Notes: generated by a model not told the origin, from the letters alone. A stretch of 64,000 nt of DNA from Pseudomonas sp. AOB-7 (GCF_003696305.1 NZ_RFFK01000003.1:19887-83886); one strand, 5' to 3'; numbered from the stretch's first letter, positions 6,295-13,800 are shown. Numbers and translations: made by a program.

Positions 6295-7256
6295 GCTGCA
6301 CCCCGCTGGACATGGTGATAAGGCCTCGGCAAGCTCCAAGTTTTGGTGATGGCTAGGAGCCAGCGATGTCTGATGGTTTTCTTGACAGGGATGTGCCGCG
6401 AATTACTTGGCGCACCTTGATTCTCTGGGGAGCATTGAGTCCGGTAGCTACAGTGGCGCTGTTCTTCATTGCGAGAGCAGAAGGAGCTGCGGCTTGGGTG
6501 CAAGCTGTAGGCTCTGTAGCAGCCATCTTCGCTGCTATAGGAATTGCCGAGGCAGCCCGTAGAGAGCAAAAGCGCCAGAAAGAGCTTGACGCTGCGCAGG
6601 TTAATTTGGCCCACGAGAAGCGCCTGTGGTGCTTGCTCTGGGAATGCAACTATTTGGCCACTCAGCTTAAAGATCAGCTCGAAGCAGATAAGTCGATTAT
6701 GCCGGGCAAGGAAACAAAGGATTTGTTGAGTAGGTGTCTTGACCGAGCGGTTAGAAACTTCGATGACGATCTGGACGTGTGGCGACTCGATACAGCAAGC
6801 GACTGTCGTTACATGCTCGGTGTCTACATACATGTTTGTGAGAGGCGTATGCAGAAGCTCGACGCTGAAGATGACTTCGTCAGGCTCACCAATGAGTTTC
6901 AAGCGGGTTTGAGCTCGCGGCTGGCTGAATCTAGCGCAAGGTTCAACGCCCAAGAGAGCGTAGATCGATAATGTCGCATACCCCTTAACAAGCTGCGCGT
7001 GCTGGCAATTTTGAGAGCGGAGCGATGGGCTCAAGTCGCGGGCGCGGCGCACGCCTGTCGTGGGGTGTGCAGCTGCTGCGCAGCTAGCGGGCAGGGGATT
7101 GGATGATGTCGCGCCTTCGGCGCGGCGGTTTATAACGCCCCCGCGCGAGTCCTGCAGGCGGCCGGCCGGCGCCGTGCACAGCGGATCCAGCGGGTGACGG
7201 CCGCCGCCGTGCTGTCGCACGGCAGTGGCTACGGTGGTGGCGGGGGCTTGGGTCAT
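6291..7256 (-). CDS. Possible Ash/Icd-like phage protein, downstream half antisense to a membrane gene
   Basis: A 321-codon frame whose ATG (7256) and stop (6291) both overlap neighbouring early genes as ATGA. Residues ~35-105 (GGVINRRAEG, SNPLPASCAAAAHPTTGV, CQHAQLVKGYATL) have the look of Ash-type proteins encoded in many prophages. The rest is the exact antisense of the membrane protein at 6366-6971 and has atypical composition. The best reading is a real N-terminal region whose distal part was split by an inserted moron, leaving the frame open by chance. The full length may not be made. Confidence 0.35.
   Translation of the reverse strand: MTQAPATTVATAVRQHGGGRHPLDPLCTAPAGRLQDSRGGVINRRAEGATSSNPLPASCAAAAHPTTGVRRARDLSPSLRSQNCQHAQLVKGYATLSIYALLGVEPCARFSQPRAQTRLKLIGEPDEVIFSVELLHTPLTNMYVDTEHVTTVACCIESPHVQIVIEVSNRSVKTPTQQILCFLARHNRLICFELIFKLSGQIVAFPEQAPQALLVGQINLRSVKLFLALLLSTGCLGNSYSSEDGCYRAYSLHPSRSSFCSRNEEQRHCSYRTQCSPENQGAPSNSRHIPVKKTIRHRWLLAITKTWSLPRPYHHVQRGAA
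6366..6971 (+). CDS. Membrane-anchored protein of unknown function, oriented against the early operon
   Basis: 201 residues. Two hydrophobic segments at ~18-35 (LILWGALSPVATVALFFIA) and ~42-58 (WVQAVGSVAAIFAAIGIA) are followed by a helical cytoplasmic tail (EAARREQKRQKELDAAQ). This short two-helix anchor followed by a long tail is common in phage accessory proteins and DUF4760-like families. It is transcribed rightward inside an otherwise leftward operon, which marks it as an inserted moron. A leftward frame runs antisense through all of it. Confidence 0.65.
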   Translation: MSDGFLDRDVPRITWRTLILWGALSPVATVALFFIARAEGAAAWVQAVGSVAAIFAAIGIAEAARREQKRQKELDAAQVNLAHEKRLWCLLWECNYLATQLKDQLEADKSIMPGKETKDLLSRCLDRAVRNFDDDLDVWRLDTASDCRYMLGVYIHVCERRMQKLDAEDDFVRLTNEFQAGLSSRLAESSARFNAQESVDR

Positions 7257-7873
7257 TGGTCGCCCCCTTTCTGAGCCTGGCTCATGAGCCCTACGGGCGA
7301 GCCGGATTGCTGGCGGTCGATTCGCTCGATCTCGGCCAGGATTAGAGCGCCGGCCTTGATCAGCTCACGGCGCCGACCATTCTCGCTGCCATCCCAGTGC
7401 TTTACCGTCCATCCTTCGGGAAGGATCGCCTCTTCCAGCGTGTCGCCGTATCCGGTTGACTCGGCAGACCACAGCCGAGCTGCCGGCGGCATCGCGTAGT
7501 AGCAGGCAAGGGCGGCAATTTCGTCGCAGCAGTGCTCGTCATCATGCTCAGGCGTCCAGCCCTCGGCGGTGATCTGCCGCTGGCGTTCAGCGAGCACATC
7601 GCGCGCGGCGGCGCTCTGTTCATCCAGCATCGGCAGCCAGCCCAGCGGCGTGCCCAGCCCGTCGGTGAACTCGTCGTGTGTCCAGTTCCAGCCCACGAAC
7701 TGCCAGCGATCTACCTGGTCGTTCTGGAAGTTGTTCTGGCCGATCGTAGCGAAGGGTTCGTCGCCGTCATCAATAGCGTTCTCTTCGAAACTCACCAGTA
7801 GGCGGACAAGGCGGCCGTCCTTCGGCGCTGATTCCATGGGCAGCCAGGATGCCGGCAATGGTTGGTTGCTCAT
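7253..7873 (-). CDS. Phage early protein of unknown function, two domains
   Basis: 206 residues from ATG 7873, which overlaps the HD-domain gene stop (ATGA). Residues ~12-80 resemble DUF551-type phage proteins (MESAPKDGRLVRLLVSF, then WQFVGWNWTHDEF, GWLPM). Residues ~85-200 carry another recurrent phage module (LAERQRQITAEGWTPEHDDEH ... YAMPPAARLW). Both halves are frequent in accessory parts of phage early operons. Function is unknown. The longer upstream frame is rejected because it would lie wholly within the HD gene. Confidence 0.65.
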   Translation of the reverse strand: MSNQPLPASWLPMESAPKDGRLVRLLVSFEENAIDDGDEPFATIGQNNFQNDQVDRWQFVGWNWTHDEFTDGLGTPLGWLPMLDEQSAAARDVLAERQRQITAEGWTPEHDDEHCCDEIAALACYYAMPPAARLWSAESTGYGDTLEEAILPEGWTVKHWDGSENGRRRELIKAGALILAEIERIDRQQSGSPVGLMSQAQKGGDQ

Positions 7874-8415
7874 GCTGCAGCCCTCGCGCGGTGGGTGGTG
7901 GCCAGCAGCTGCAGCAGGCGGTCGAAATAGGCCTGTGCGGCTTCGGGCTGGGTCATGGGCTTGATGCGGAACTGCGCCGGGTGGGTGCCGGTGAGGCACG
8001 GCCAGGCGTCCGGGTGCGGGGCCATGAGGTCGCGCTTTTCGGTGGCCAGGGCGATCAGGTCGGCGTCGTGGACGCAGGGCGGCAGCACCGGCTCGATGTC
8101 GAAGCGGTGGCAGATGGCGTGCCAGACGCGCATTTCGATCTGGCGGTACTCGGGCAGGGCCTGTTTCAACGGGCTGACCAGATCGCCGACGTAGGCTTCG
8201 GTGGCGTCATGCAGCAGGGCTTCCAGCTGGTACTGCGCGGGCACCAGCTCGGCGACGACGAGGCAGTGCTGGGCGACGCTGTAGAAGGCTTTGACGTGGC
8301 CGTTGAACCTGCACTGCATGCTGAGCGCATGGGCGATGTCGGTCGCGTCGATCATGGCGGCGGTGGGTTCGAGCAGGTCGAAGCGCTTGCCGCTGCGGGT
8401 GATGATCCAGCTCAT
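7870..8415 (-). CDS. HD-domain phosphohydrolase (YfbR-like nucleotidase type)
   Basis: 181 residues. The metal-binding HD signature is clear: His near residue 50 (YSVAQHCL), His69-Asp70 in LLHDATEAYVGD, and a downstream Asp in HDADLIALATEKR. The fold class includes 5'-deoxynucleotidases such as YfbR. A phage early gene of this type may adjust the dNTP pool; the substrate cannot be assigned. Both ends overlap neighbours by ATGA, so it is a central part of the leftward early operon. Confidence 0.8.
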   Translation of the reverse strand: MSWIITRSGKRFDLLEPTAAMIDATDIAHALSMQCRFNGHVKAFYSVAQHCLVVAELVPAQYQLEALLHDATEAYVGDLVSPLKQALPEYRQIEMRVWHAICHRFDIEPVLPPCVHDADLIALATEKRDLMAPHPDAWPCLTGTHPAQFRIKPMTQPEAAQAYFDRLLQLLATTHRARAAA

Positions 8416-9113
8416 GCTGCGGCCTCCTGTGCTGCGGCCTGCAGGAGTTCGCCGTGGTTGCGGTCGAGGTCGTCGCTGTCGGCCTTAGCCTTGCGCAGCA
8501 GAGTGCGCAGGTCGTCGATGATCGGGTGGTACTCAGCGAATGCCTGGAAGCGCAGCTCGGCGGTTTCGAGGTCGAAATGCAGGGTGGCGTTCTCGTCCAG
8601 CCAGTCGATCAGCTCGCTGTCGGGGTGGGGCTGGGTGTTGGCCTGGGCCTTCCTGATGCGCTCGGCCATGTCCAGCACCTGGGCCTGCAGGTGGCGGCTG
8701 AAGCGGGCGTGATCGTGCGCGTTGAGGCCGGCAAAGGTGTCGCCGGCCAGCTCCAGCTTGTTGGCGACGGCGAGCAGGACGGCATGGTCCTCGTCGCTGA
8801 GTGGCGCTGCAGCGGCCAGGCGGTTGAGCAGGCCGCGCTCGACCTTGCCGTGGTCCTCGGCCTCTGCCCGGATGTTGGCGCGCAGGGTCATTGCCTCGCG
8901 GGTGCGGGCGTCGAGCAGGTCGCGCTGCTCGGCCAGCGCCTCGCGGAGCGGGTGCACGATGGATTTGCAGTGCTTGGCAGCGGTCTCTCGGCCTTGCTCG
9001 TGGCCAGCGGCTTTGCCGGTGCGCAGGCCGATGGAGTAGAAGATCAGGGCCGCCAGGGCACTGGTGCTGAGCATGGCGAACAGGGCGTACAGCTGTTGGG
9101 TGGTGAGTTCCAT
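8412..9113 (-). CDS. Membrane-anchored coiled-coil early protein
   Basis: 233 residues. One N-terminal transmembrane helix (~8-28, ALFAMLSTSALAALIFYSIGL) precedes a long helical region with coiled-coil character (REALAEQRDLLDARTREAMTLRANI). The C-terminal part is acidic and helical. The gene couples to the HD gene downstream by ATGA. Similar proteins occur in Pseudomonas prophage early operons without known function. Confidence 0.65.
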   Translation of the reverse strand: MELTTQQLYALFAMLSTSALAALIFYSIGLRTGKAAGHEQGRETAAKHCKSIVHPLREALAEQRDLLDARTREAMTLRANIRAEAEDHGKVERGLLNRLAAAAPLSDEDHAVLLAVANKLELAGDTFAGLNAHDHARFSRHLQAQVLDMAERIRKAQANTQPHPDSELIDWLDENATLHFDLETAELRFQAFAEYHPIIDDLRTLLRKAKADSDDLDRNHGELLQAAAQEAAA

Positions 9114-9183
9114 TGCGGTCTTCCTCGTGTTGTCCGGTCGCTGGTGGTGGCAGCGGTTGCGGTGGTCAGGTGGTCTTGGTGGA

Positions 9184-9504
9184 TCAGGGAGCTATGGTTT
9201 CCGGCTGAACCTTCTCGGCCAGCTCGGCGTCTGCCGCCTCGGCCTGGGTGTCGATGAAGATGGCCAGGTGGCGGATGTCGATGAAGCGGCCGGCCTTCGC
9301 GCTGGGGTCGAGCCGGGTGACTGGCAGTGGGATGCGCAGCTCGCGCAGCGCGCGGGTGAAGTTGTCGTCGCTGAGCCGCTGGAAGTAGCGCTCGCGCACT
9401 TGGTCGACTGGAGCGAGCACGTCGCCGAAGGTTCGGTACAGCAGCTCGACGGTCTGCGCGCGGGGCGCAGGCGGCAGGCGCAGTTCGCGCTGGGCCTGGC
9501 TCAT
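9184..9504 (-). CDS. PrtN-like pyocin activator family protein
   Basis: 106 residues. The segment VELLYRTFGDVLAPVDQVRERYF, followed by NFTRALRELRIPLPVTRLDPSAKAG and FIDIRHLAIFID, matches the layout of the PrtN family. PrtN activates pyocin genes in Pseudomonas aeruginosa after RecA-dependent loss of its repressor. In phages these proteins are probable transcription activators of late or accessory genes. Its targets are unknown. It overlaps the next early gene by 4 bp. Confidence 0.75.
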   Translation of the reverse strand: MSQAQRELRLPPAPRAQTVELLYRTFGDVLAPVDQVRERYFQRLSDDNFTRALRELRIPLPVTRLDPSAKAGRFIDIRHLAIFIDTQAEAADAELAEKVQPETIAP

Positions 9505-9974
9505 GCCGCGGTTGCCTTGTCGTCGGCCAGCTGGTCAGCCAGGCGCTTGAGGCTTACGCGGCCGGCCAGGCGAGGCGGTGCCGGCTGGGTGTGGGGCTGG
9601 CTGGCCTTGCGGATGTCGGCGCCGATACCGGCGAGGGTTGCGCGGGCGCTGGAGCCGAACGCCACGAAGCGGGGAAGCGTGCTGGTGCTGTCGATCGGTT
9701 CGATCACCGCGCCCAGCTCGATGCCATCCAGCCCGGCGCCGAGGCGCAGCATCGCGCGTGCTCGGTACTGGCTGCCGAGGTCCGCGGCCAGGTGTTCCAG
9801 AGCCGCGGCCAGCTGCAGGTGCTCGCGCTGCAGGGTGCTGCCCTCGGTGGAGAGGGAGAGCCCGGCGGCGGTCGCGGCCAGGGTGAGGTTGGCCAGGATC
9901 TTGTCCTGGGTGAAGCGCTCGGCCGGGAGCTTGAGCAGTTCGATCAGCAGGGCTTCGATCAATCGGGTGTCCAT
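9501..9974 (-). CDS. Phage early protein of unknown function
   Basis: 157 residues, mostly helical. It begins MDTRLIEALLIELLKLPAERF and has Ala/Leu-rich segments typical of small soluble phage proteins. No catalytic motif is visible. Start and stop both touch neighbours (ATGA with the PrtN-like gene; one-base contact with the gene upstream), which supports the frame. Confidence 0.6.
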   Translation of the reverse strand: MDTRLIEALLIELLKLPAERFTQDKILANLTLAATAAGLSLSTEGSTLQREHLQLAAALEHLAADLGSQYRARAMLRLGAGLDGIELGAVIEPIDSTSTLPRFVAFGSSARATLAGIGADIRKASQPHTQPAPPRLAGRVSLKRLADQLADDKATAA

Positions 9975-10171
9975 CAGTCTTTCCTCTGTGGGTGATTCCA
10001 GGCGATCTCGACGTGGGTGCGTACGAGGTCGCGCAGGTTCGCCGGCACGTCGGCCAGTGCGGCGCGACGTTCGTCTTTGCTCTTGAGCGCGACGATGGCC
10101 GCGGCGTACTGGCGAGGGCGGCGCGGGAACGTGGCGGCGCCCTCGGTGACGGTGAAGGGCTCAAGCGACAT
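9974..10171 (-). CDS. Small phage protein of unknown function
   Basis: 65 residues from ATG 10171. The core RRPRQYAAAIVALKSKDERRAALADVP followed by VRTHVEIAWNH is a recognisable small-phage-protein pattern, a basic helical hairpin with Trp. The longer frame starting at 10255 is rejected because it would cover much of the upstream gene; the chosen start overlaps it by 11 bp. Confidence 0.6.
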   Translation of the reverse strand: MSLEPFTVTEGAATFPRRPRQYAAAIVALKSKDERRAALADVPANLRDLVRTHVEIAWNHPQRKD

Positions 10172-10451
10172 CGCGTGGGTCCGCCTGTGGAACTGGCATT
10201 GGCCGCTCAATGCCGAGCTTGTCGGCGAGCCACGGAATACCGGCGTCGGTGACACGGGTAGTGCGCGGGTACTGCATGCCGTGCTCGGGGTGGTGGTAGC
10301 GGTTCTCTTTGGTGACCAGGTAGAGCTTGGTCATCTCCGGGTTGGCCGGCAGGTTGAAGCGGTCGAGCAGGCCCTTCTCGCGCATGCGCTTCATCAAGTC
10401 ACGATGTCCGATGCCGAGGCGCTGGGCGGTGTATTTGAGTGAGTTGGACAT
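10161..10451 (-). CDS. KilA-C-like antirepressor C-terminal domain protein
   Basis: 96 residues. The order YTAQRLGIGHRDLMKRMREKGLL, then TKLYLVTKENRYHHPEHG and TTRVTDAGIPWLADKLG, follows the KilA-C or phage antirepressor C-terminal domain, a winged-helix DNA-binding fold. There is no Bro or Ant N-terminal domain, so it is a stand-alone version. It may regulate early genes; its target is unknown. Confidence 0.65.
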   Translation of the reverse strand: MSNSLKYTAQRLGIGHRDLMKRMREKGLLDRFNLPANPEMTKLYLVTKENRYHHPEHGMQYPRTTRVTDAGIPWLADKLGIERPMPVPQADPRDVA

Positions 10452-10461
10452 GGCGGCCTCC

Positions 10462-11061
10462 TCACGCTGCCGCCGCGCGCTGAGGCGTGGCGGTGATGTG
10501 GAGGTGCTCGATACTGATCAGCAGACGCTTGAGGCACTCGCGCTGGTCGCCGCGCACGGTGAAGCACTTGGTGCGCGGGCGGGCGGCGCCGATGCTGGCG
10601 ATGACGGTGACGCCCTCGGCCGGCCTCGTGCGGTGCACGGCTACGTGAATCGGGTGCTCGTGGCCGGTCTCGATGCTGGCGAAGCCGCCGTAGCGGACCA
10701 TGTGCTTGAGGCGGCCGAGCTGGGATTCGTCCAGCAGGGCTTCGGGCTCGGGCAGCAGGGGCTGGCGGGTGACGCGGGGCGGCGCCAGTTCGCCGCCGTC
10801 CACGCGGCCGTTGGCGATGGCGTCGATGAAGTCGGCGACCTGCAGGTGCTTCTCCAGGTGTGCGGTCTGCACGTCGAGGCTGTGCACCTGGTCGCCCATC
10901 TCGACCTTGACGGCGGTGGTGGGGTTGCCGCGCTCGATGCGAACGCGCGCTAGCAACTGGTGGCCGCCGTAGGCCGAGCGCAGCGTGTGGGTGAACGTGC
11001 CGGTGAGGTTGAGCTGGGCAGCGAGGCGCTGCAGGCCTTCTTCTGACAGGGTGAAGTTCAT
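10462..11061 (-). CDS. Phage early protein of unknown function
   Basis: 199 residues. The N-terminal ~55 residues (MNFTLSEEGLQRLAAQLNLTG, then GGHQLLARVRIER) look like a small alpha/beta domain, and the middle has a helical linker. No motif is recognised. It couples to its upstream neighbour by ATGA, placing it firmly in the early operon. Confidence 0.6.
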   Translation of the reverse strand: MNFTLSEEGLQRLAAQLNLTGTFTHTLRSAYGGHQLLARVRIERGNPTTAVKVEMGDQVHSLDVQTAHLEKHLQVADFIDAIANGRVDGGELAPPRVTRQPLLPEPEALLDESQLGRLKHMVRYGGFASIETGHEHPIHVAVHRTRPAEGVTVIASIGAARPRTKCFTVRGDQRECLKRLLISIEHLHITATPQRAAAA

Positions 11062-11390
11062 GCTGCGGCCTCCTGTGCGGTGGTCGCTGGCACGTCGAGA
11101 TAGCCCTGCAGCCAGGCAAGCAGGGCGGTCATCTCGTCATAGCATTCCTGCTGGTTCTGCTCGGCGCTCTGGCCACCCCAGCCGTCCGGGCGACTCCAGT
11201 AGGCGCCTTTTTGCCGGCGTTCCTCGGGGTCTTGATGCGCGAACAGTTCGCCGGCTTTCAGGATGGTGATGTCGAGGGTGCCGCCATTACGGCCGCGGCC
11301 GTAGAAGTACACCGTCCAGACGCCTTGCTGATTGATCAACAGGGCGGTGCTGATGATTTGCAGCATCAGCTCTTCGATGGTGGGTTTCAT
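11058..11390 (-). CDS. Phage early protein of unknown function
   Basis: 110 residues, beginning MKPTIEELMLQIISTALLINQ, then a beta segment (VWTVYFYGRGRNGGTLDITIL) and a helical tail. ATGA overlaps at both ends support the frame. No family is recognised. Confidence 0.6.
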   Translation of the reverse strand: MKPTIEELMLQIISTALLINQQGVWTVYFYGRGRNGGTLDITILKAGELFAHQDPEERRQKGAYWSRPDGWGGQSAEQNQQECYDEMTALLAWLQGYLDVPATTAQEAAA

Positions 11391-11548
11391 GCCGCGCGCC
11401 CTCCATCGTTCGGATCGAAGGGGGCCTGCGCGGTGCGGGGCTTGGGTTTTACGCGGGAGAACTGGCAGCCGGCGGCCTGGGTGGCGCGGCGCAGCTCGAA
11501 GATGCGCTCAGTCGGGCACGACGGCAGCGCGTGAACAGATGCAGACAT
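11387..11548 (-). CDS. First small gene of the leftward early operon
   Basis: A 53-residue ORF found by reading the minus strand from ATG 11548, which has a gaggt ribosome site. It starts MSASVHALPSCPTERIFELR and ends DGGRAA. Its stop overlaps the next start (ATGA). The start lies just downstream of a consensus-like promoter and the shared operator, so it is the first gene of the operon. Function unknown. Confidence 0.6.
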   Translation of the reverse strand: MSASVHALPSCPTERIFELRRATQAAGCQFSRVKPKPRTAQAPFDPNDGGRAA

Positions 11549-11585
11549 GGTTTACCTCGGCTCTGTGGTGGAGAGACGAGGCAAA

Positions 11586-11615
11586 TAAAACGTATCGTTG
11601 TTGTTGTGTCAACAA
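11586..11615 (-). promoter_or_regulatory. Candidate sigma-70 promoter of the leftward early operon
   Basis: On the minus strand a perfect TTGACA lies inside the operator (about 11607-11612), followed after 16-17 bp by TTTATT or TTTTAT. It lies 40-60 bp upstream of the first early ATG (11548). Repressor bound to the overlapping dyads would block it. Confidence 0.6.
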
Positions 11616-11626
11616 CAAAATGTTGT
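11603..11626. promoter_or_regulatory. Operator with GTTGT-N4-ACAAC-N5-GTTGT layout
   Basis: Three half-sites with spacers of 4 and 5 bp form two overlapping dyads. The same layout occurs at 13408-13431 between repressor and cro. It covers the -35 of the early promoter. This strongly suggests control by the prophage S24 repressor and/or Cro. Confidence 0.65.
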
Positions 11627-11642
11627 ATTGCGTTCGGGTGTG

Positions 11643-12275
11643 TTATCCGAAGATGGATTTCTGCCAGTGCTCCTCGGTGACGATCGCTAGCGGGATGCCG
11701 CTTTCGCGTAGTTCCACGGCCTTCTTGATCTTGGTGCCGTAGCTGCTGTGCAGCCATTGGTCGTTGCCGATGCTGCCAACAACCAGGTAGTGGATCTTCT
11801 TGCTTACGTTCGGCGCGATGATGCCGCCGCGCTCGATCACCAGTGCTTCGCAGGCTTTGCGCGGGCCGTAAGCCATTACGCCAGTGAACAGAAACAGGCG
11901 GCTTTCCCATTGCAGGCTTGGCGCTGGCTGGTCGATGGGGAGGGTGGTTGGGGTCTGAAACGGATGGGCTTTGCTGAGTTCCAGGCCGGTGAACTGCTGG
12001 AGCAGGCCGAGCAGCTCAGCGGCTTCGTCGGCGTCCAGCACGTTATCGCTGAGCATGCTGGCGAGGCGGCGATAGAGGATGTTCACCACCGGGTCGGCTA
12101 GATGGTTCAGGTTGGTCTCGATCCAGCGTTTGAGGAACTCGGCCTCCTGCTGGTTGATGGTGCCGTCCGCGGTTATGCCTGCCGCCAGACCGATCAGTGC
12201 GTCGGCTGATCGGCGGTCGATGCGGGCCTCATGAAAACAGCGACTGTTCTGAAATTCCTGGTGCAGATCGACCAT
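11643..12275 (-). CDS. BRCT-domain protein
   Basis: 210 residues. The C-terminal ~85 residues are a BRCT domain: FLFTGVMAYGPRKACEALVIERGG, then KKIHYLVVGSIG and the conserved late strand-helix (IPLAIVTEEHW). The N-terminal half is helical (ADALIGLAAGITADGTINQQEAEFL) with a helix-turn layout. BRCT modules bind DNA ends or phosphopeptides in repair proteins; phages often carry stand-alone versions. It ends close to the early operator region. Exact role is unknown. Confidence 0.8.
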   Translation of the reverse strand: MVDLHQEFQNSRCFHEARIDRRSADALIGLAAGITADGTINQQEAEFLKRWIETNLNHLADPVVNILYRRLASMLSDNVLDADEAAELLGLLQQFTGLELSKAHPFQTPTTLPIDQPAPSLQWESRLFLFTGVMAYGPRKACEALVIERGGIIAPNVSKKIHYLVVGSIGNDQWLHSSYGTKIKKAVELRESGIPLAIVTEEHWQKSIFG

Positions 12276-12675
12276 CTTGCTCGTCTCCTTCGGCTGCGTC
12301 TTCCGTAGTTTGGTCTAGGAACTTGCTGACGTCCGGTGTGAAGGTCACGACCATGCCGGTTTTGCTGCAGGTGATCGTCACCTCTCTCGCCAGGTCTACC
12401 GCAAGATCCTCGCCGCGCAGGCCTTGCCATTGGGCGAGGTATTTCAGGGCGCCATACTTATCCAGTTTCTTGAGGGTCCGGCTGACGCCGCCTTTCCAGT
12501 TGGTGACTGGCAGTTCGTCGCGGCCAGCGGCCTCGGCCAGCTCGGGCTTCGACTGGGCCAGCTGGCGGCCGACTTCCCAGCACTTGATCAGGCCTTTGTC
12601 CTCGCCTTTCCAGGTGGTGTGCCAGTCGAGATCGGTACGTATGGGGGTGTCGATGCTGCGGCGGATCATCGTCAT
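12229..12675 (-). CDS. Phage protein of unknown function between repressor and BRCT gene
   Basis: 148 residues from ATG 12675, which overlaps the repressor stop as TAATG, so it is co-translated with the repressor. The sequence is mixed (IKCWEVGRQLAQSKPELAEAAG, then SRTLKKLDKYGALKYLAQWQGL). Its tail overlaps the BRCT gene start by 47 bp in another frame. Being transcribed with the repressor means it is probably made in the lysogen. Confidence 0.55.
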   Translation of the reverse strand: MTMIRRSIDTPIRTDLDWHTTWKGEDKGLIKCWEVGRQLAQSKPELAEAAGRDELPVTNWKGGVSRTLKKLDKYGALKYLAQWQGLRGEDLAVDLAREVTITCSKTGMVVTFTPDVSKFLDQTTEDAAEGDEQDGRSAPGISEQSLFS

Positions 12676-13361
12676 TACAGTGCGCCTCCATGCCAAACCA
12701 CACGGCCGACAATGCTCAGTTGCCCGATGTCGCTATCGGTAACCGGCTGATCGGGATAGGCGCGCTTGTCTTCGTTGTCGCTGCGAATCAGCCACCCGCC
12801 AGTGAGGGACTGGATAAGCCGCTTGATGATCAGCTCGCCGTCCGGCTTGCGGATCGCATAGACGCGGCCGTCGCGCGGGGTTGTTTGGCTTTCGTCCAGC
12901 AATACGACATCGCCGTCACAGACGGTCGGCTCCATGCTGTGGCCCTGGACGTAGATGACGTGCAGGTTGCGCTCGCGCAGGCTCATGCGGGATAGCCAGG
13001 CGCGCTTGAACACCAGGCCGCCTTTGACTTCGACATGGTCGTTCAGCTGGCCATTGCCGGCGGCGCCATGCGCGGTGTACTGGGGCACCAGGGCGTAGTC
13101 CTGGGCTGATGGGGTGTACCCGTAAGTGCCTGGATGATCGGCAGCCTGGTCCGGTGAGTTGTCATCAAGCAGCTCGATGAGCGTTGTGTCGAGGGCGGCG
13201 GCCAGGATGCGCAGATCCGAGATGCTCGGTTCGCGTTTGTCGTGCTCGTAGTTGCCGATTCGGGCCTGGCCGTTGTCCCACCCGCAGGCGGCGGCGAGTG
13301 CTGTTTGGGAGAGGCCTTTTGCGCGGCGGAGCCGAGCGATGCGTTTGCCGAGAGATTCCAT
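12675..13361 (-). CDS. S24-family prophage repressor (CI/LexA-like)
   Basis: 228 residues. Residues ~5-65 are a helix-turn-helix domain (IARLRRAKGLSQTALAAACG, IGNYEHDKREPSISDL). The C-terminal half is a LexA-type peptidase. Ser142 lies in GHSMEP and Lys180 in ELIIKRL. An Ala101-Gly102 bond in the hinge is a probable RecA-stimulated cleavage site. It should hold the lytic genes off and be inactivated in the SOS response. Divergent from cro across the operator at 13408. Confidence 0.92.
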   Translation of the reverse strand: MESLGKRIARLRRAKGLSQTALAAACGWDNGQARIGNYEHDKREPSISDLRILAAALDTTLIELLDDNSPDQAADHPGTYGYTPSAQDYALVPQYTAHGAAGNGQLNDHVEVKGGLVFKRAWLSRMSLRERNLHVIYVQGHSMEPTVCDGDVVLLDESQTTPRDGRVYAIRKPDGELIIKRLIQSLTGGWLIRSDNEDKRAYPDQPVTDSDIGQLSIVGRVVWHGGAL

Positions 13362-13407
13362 GGCTGGAAAATATCACGCTATGTTTATTTTCATAACGAC
13401 TAAACGT

Positions 13408-13431
13408 GTTGTGAAAACAACGAATTGTTGT
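13408..13431. promoter_or_regulatory. Repressor/Cro operator in the divergent intergenic region
   Basis: GTTGT at 13408, ACAAC at 13417 and GTTGT at 13427 repeat the half-site spacing of the early-operon operator. It lies midway between the divergent repressor (start 13361) and cro (start 13466). AT-rich promoter-like sequence flanks it at 13370-13400. Confidence 0.65.
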
Positions 13432-13465
13432 TAGTGTTCCTCTCGAAGTATCCGGAGGTCTCAAT

Positions 13466-13693
13466 ATGAACCGCATTTCTCAGCTTCGGCGCGGCGCCAA
13501 GATTGCCCAGCTCGCCCTGGCTACAGAGCTTGGCTGGTCTCAAGGCCGGTTGAGCAACTACGAGGCAGGCCGGCGTGAGCCAGGGCTGGCCGAGTGCCGC
13601 GCCATTGTCCGCGCTCTTGGTGCGCTCGGCGCGCCGTGCACCCTGGACGAGGTGTTCCCGCCCGAGCCTGAGAAGGCTCTGGCTGCTGCATAG
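13466..13693 (+). CDS. cro: Cro-like HTH regulator
   Basis: 75 residues from ATG 13466, with a ggaggt ribosome site. A complete HTH_3 fold spans residues ~4-60 (SQLRRGAKIAQLALATELGW, then LSNYEAGRREPGLAECRAI). Its recognition helix is similar to that of the repressor opposite, consistent with competition for the same operators. First gene of the rightward transcript. Confidence 0.85.
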   Translation: MNRISQLRRGAKIAQLALATELGWSQGRLSNYEAGRREPGLAECRAIVRALGALGAPCTLDEVFPPEPEKALAAA

Positions 13694-13800
13694 AAAAAAG
13701 GCGCCGTTAGGCGCCTCGTTTCCCGGCCGCCGTTGTACCGGTGGCCGCCAGAGCCCGAGGGCTCTGTGTCGCCTGCCTCTCCACCACAGATCAGCAGGCT
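13690..13800 (-). ncRNA. Candidate structured leftward RNA ending just beyond cro
   Basis: On the minus strand a CAGAGCC-CTCG-GGCTCTG hairpin (about 13749-13766) is followed by a GC-rich stem region. It ends at a GGCGCC-stem terminator with six Ts at about 13693-13715. The T run is on the minus strand, so the terminator serves a leftward transcript, against cro. A TATAGT -10-like box on the minus strand lies upstream near 13836-13842. No convincing protein is seen. An antisense regulator of the cro-cII region is plausible but unproven. Confidence 0.4.

Noticed and set aside
8454..9257. Plus-strand frame of 267 codons rich in Val, Gly and Gln
   Set aside because: Antisense to three coupled early genes; such Val/Gly/Gln-rich frames are typical complements of GC-rich coding DNA.
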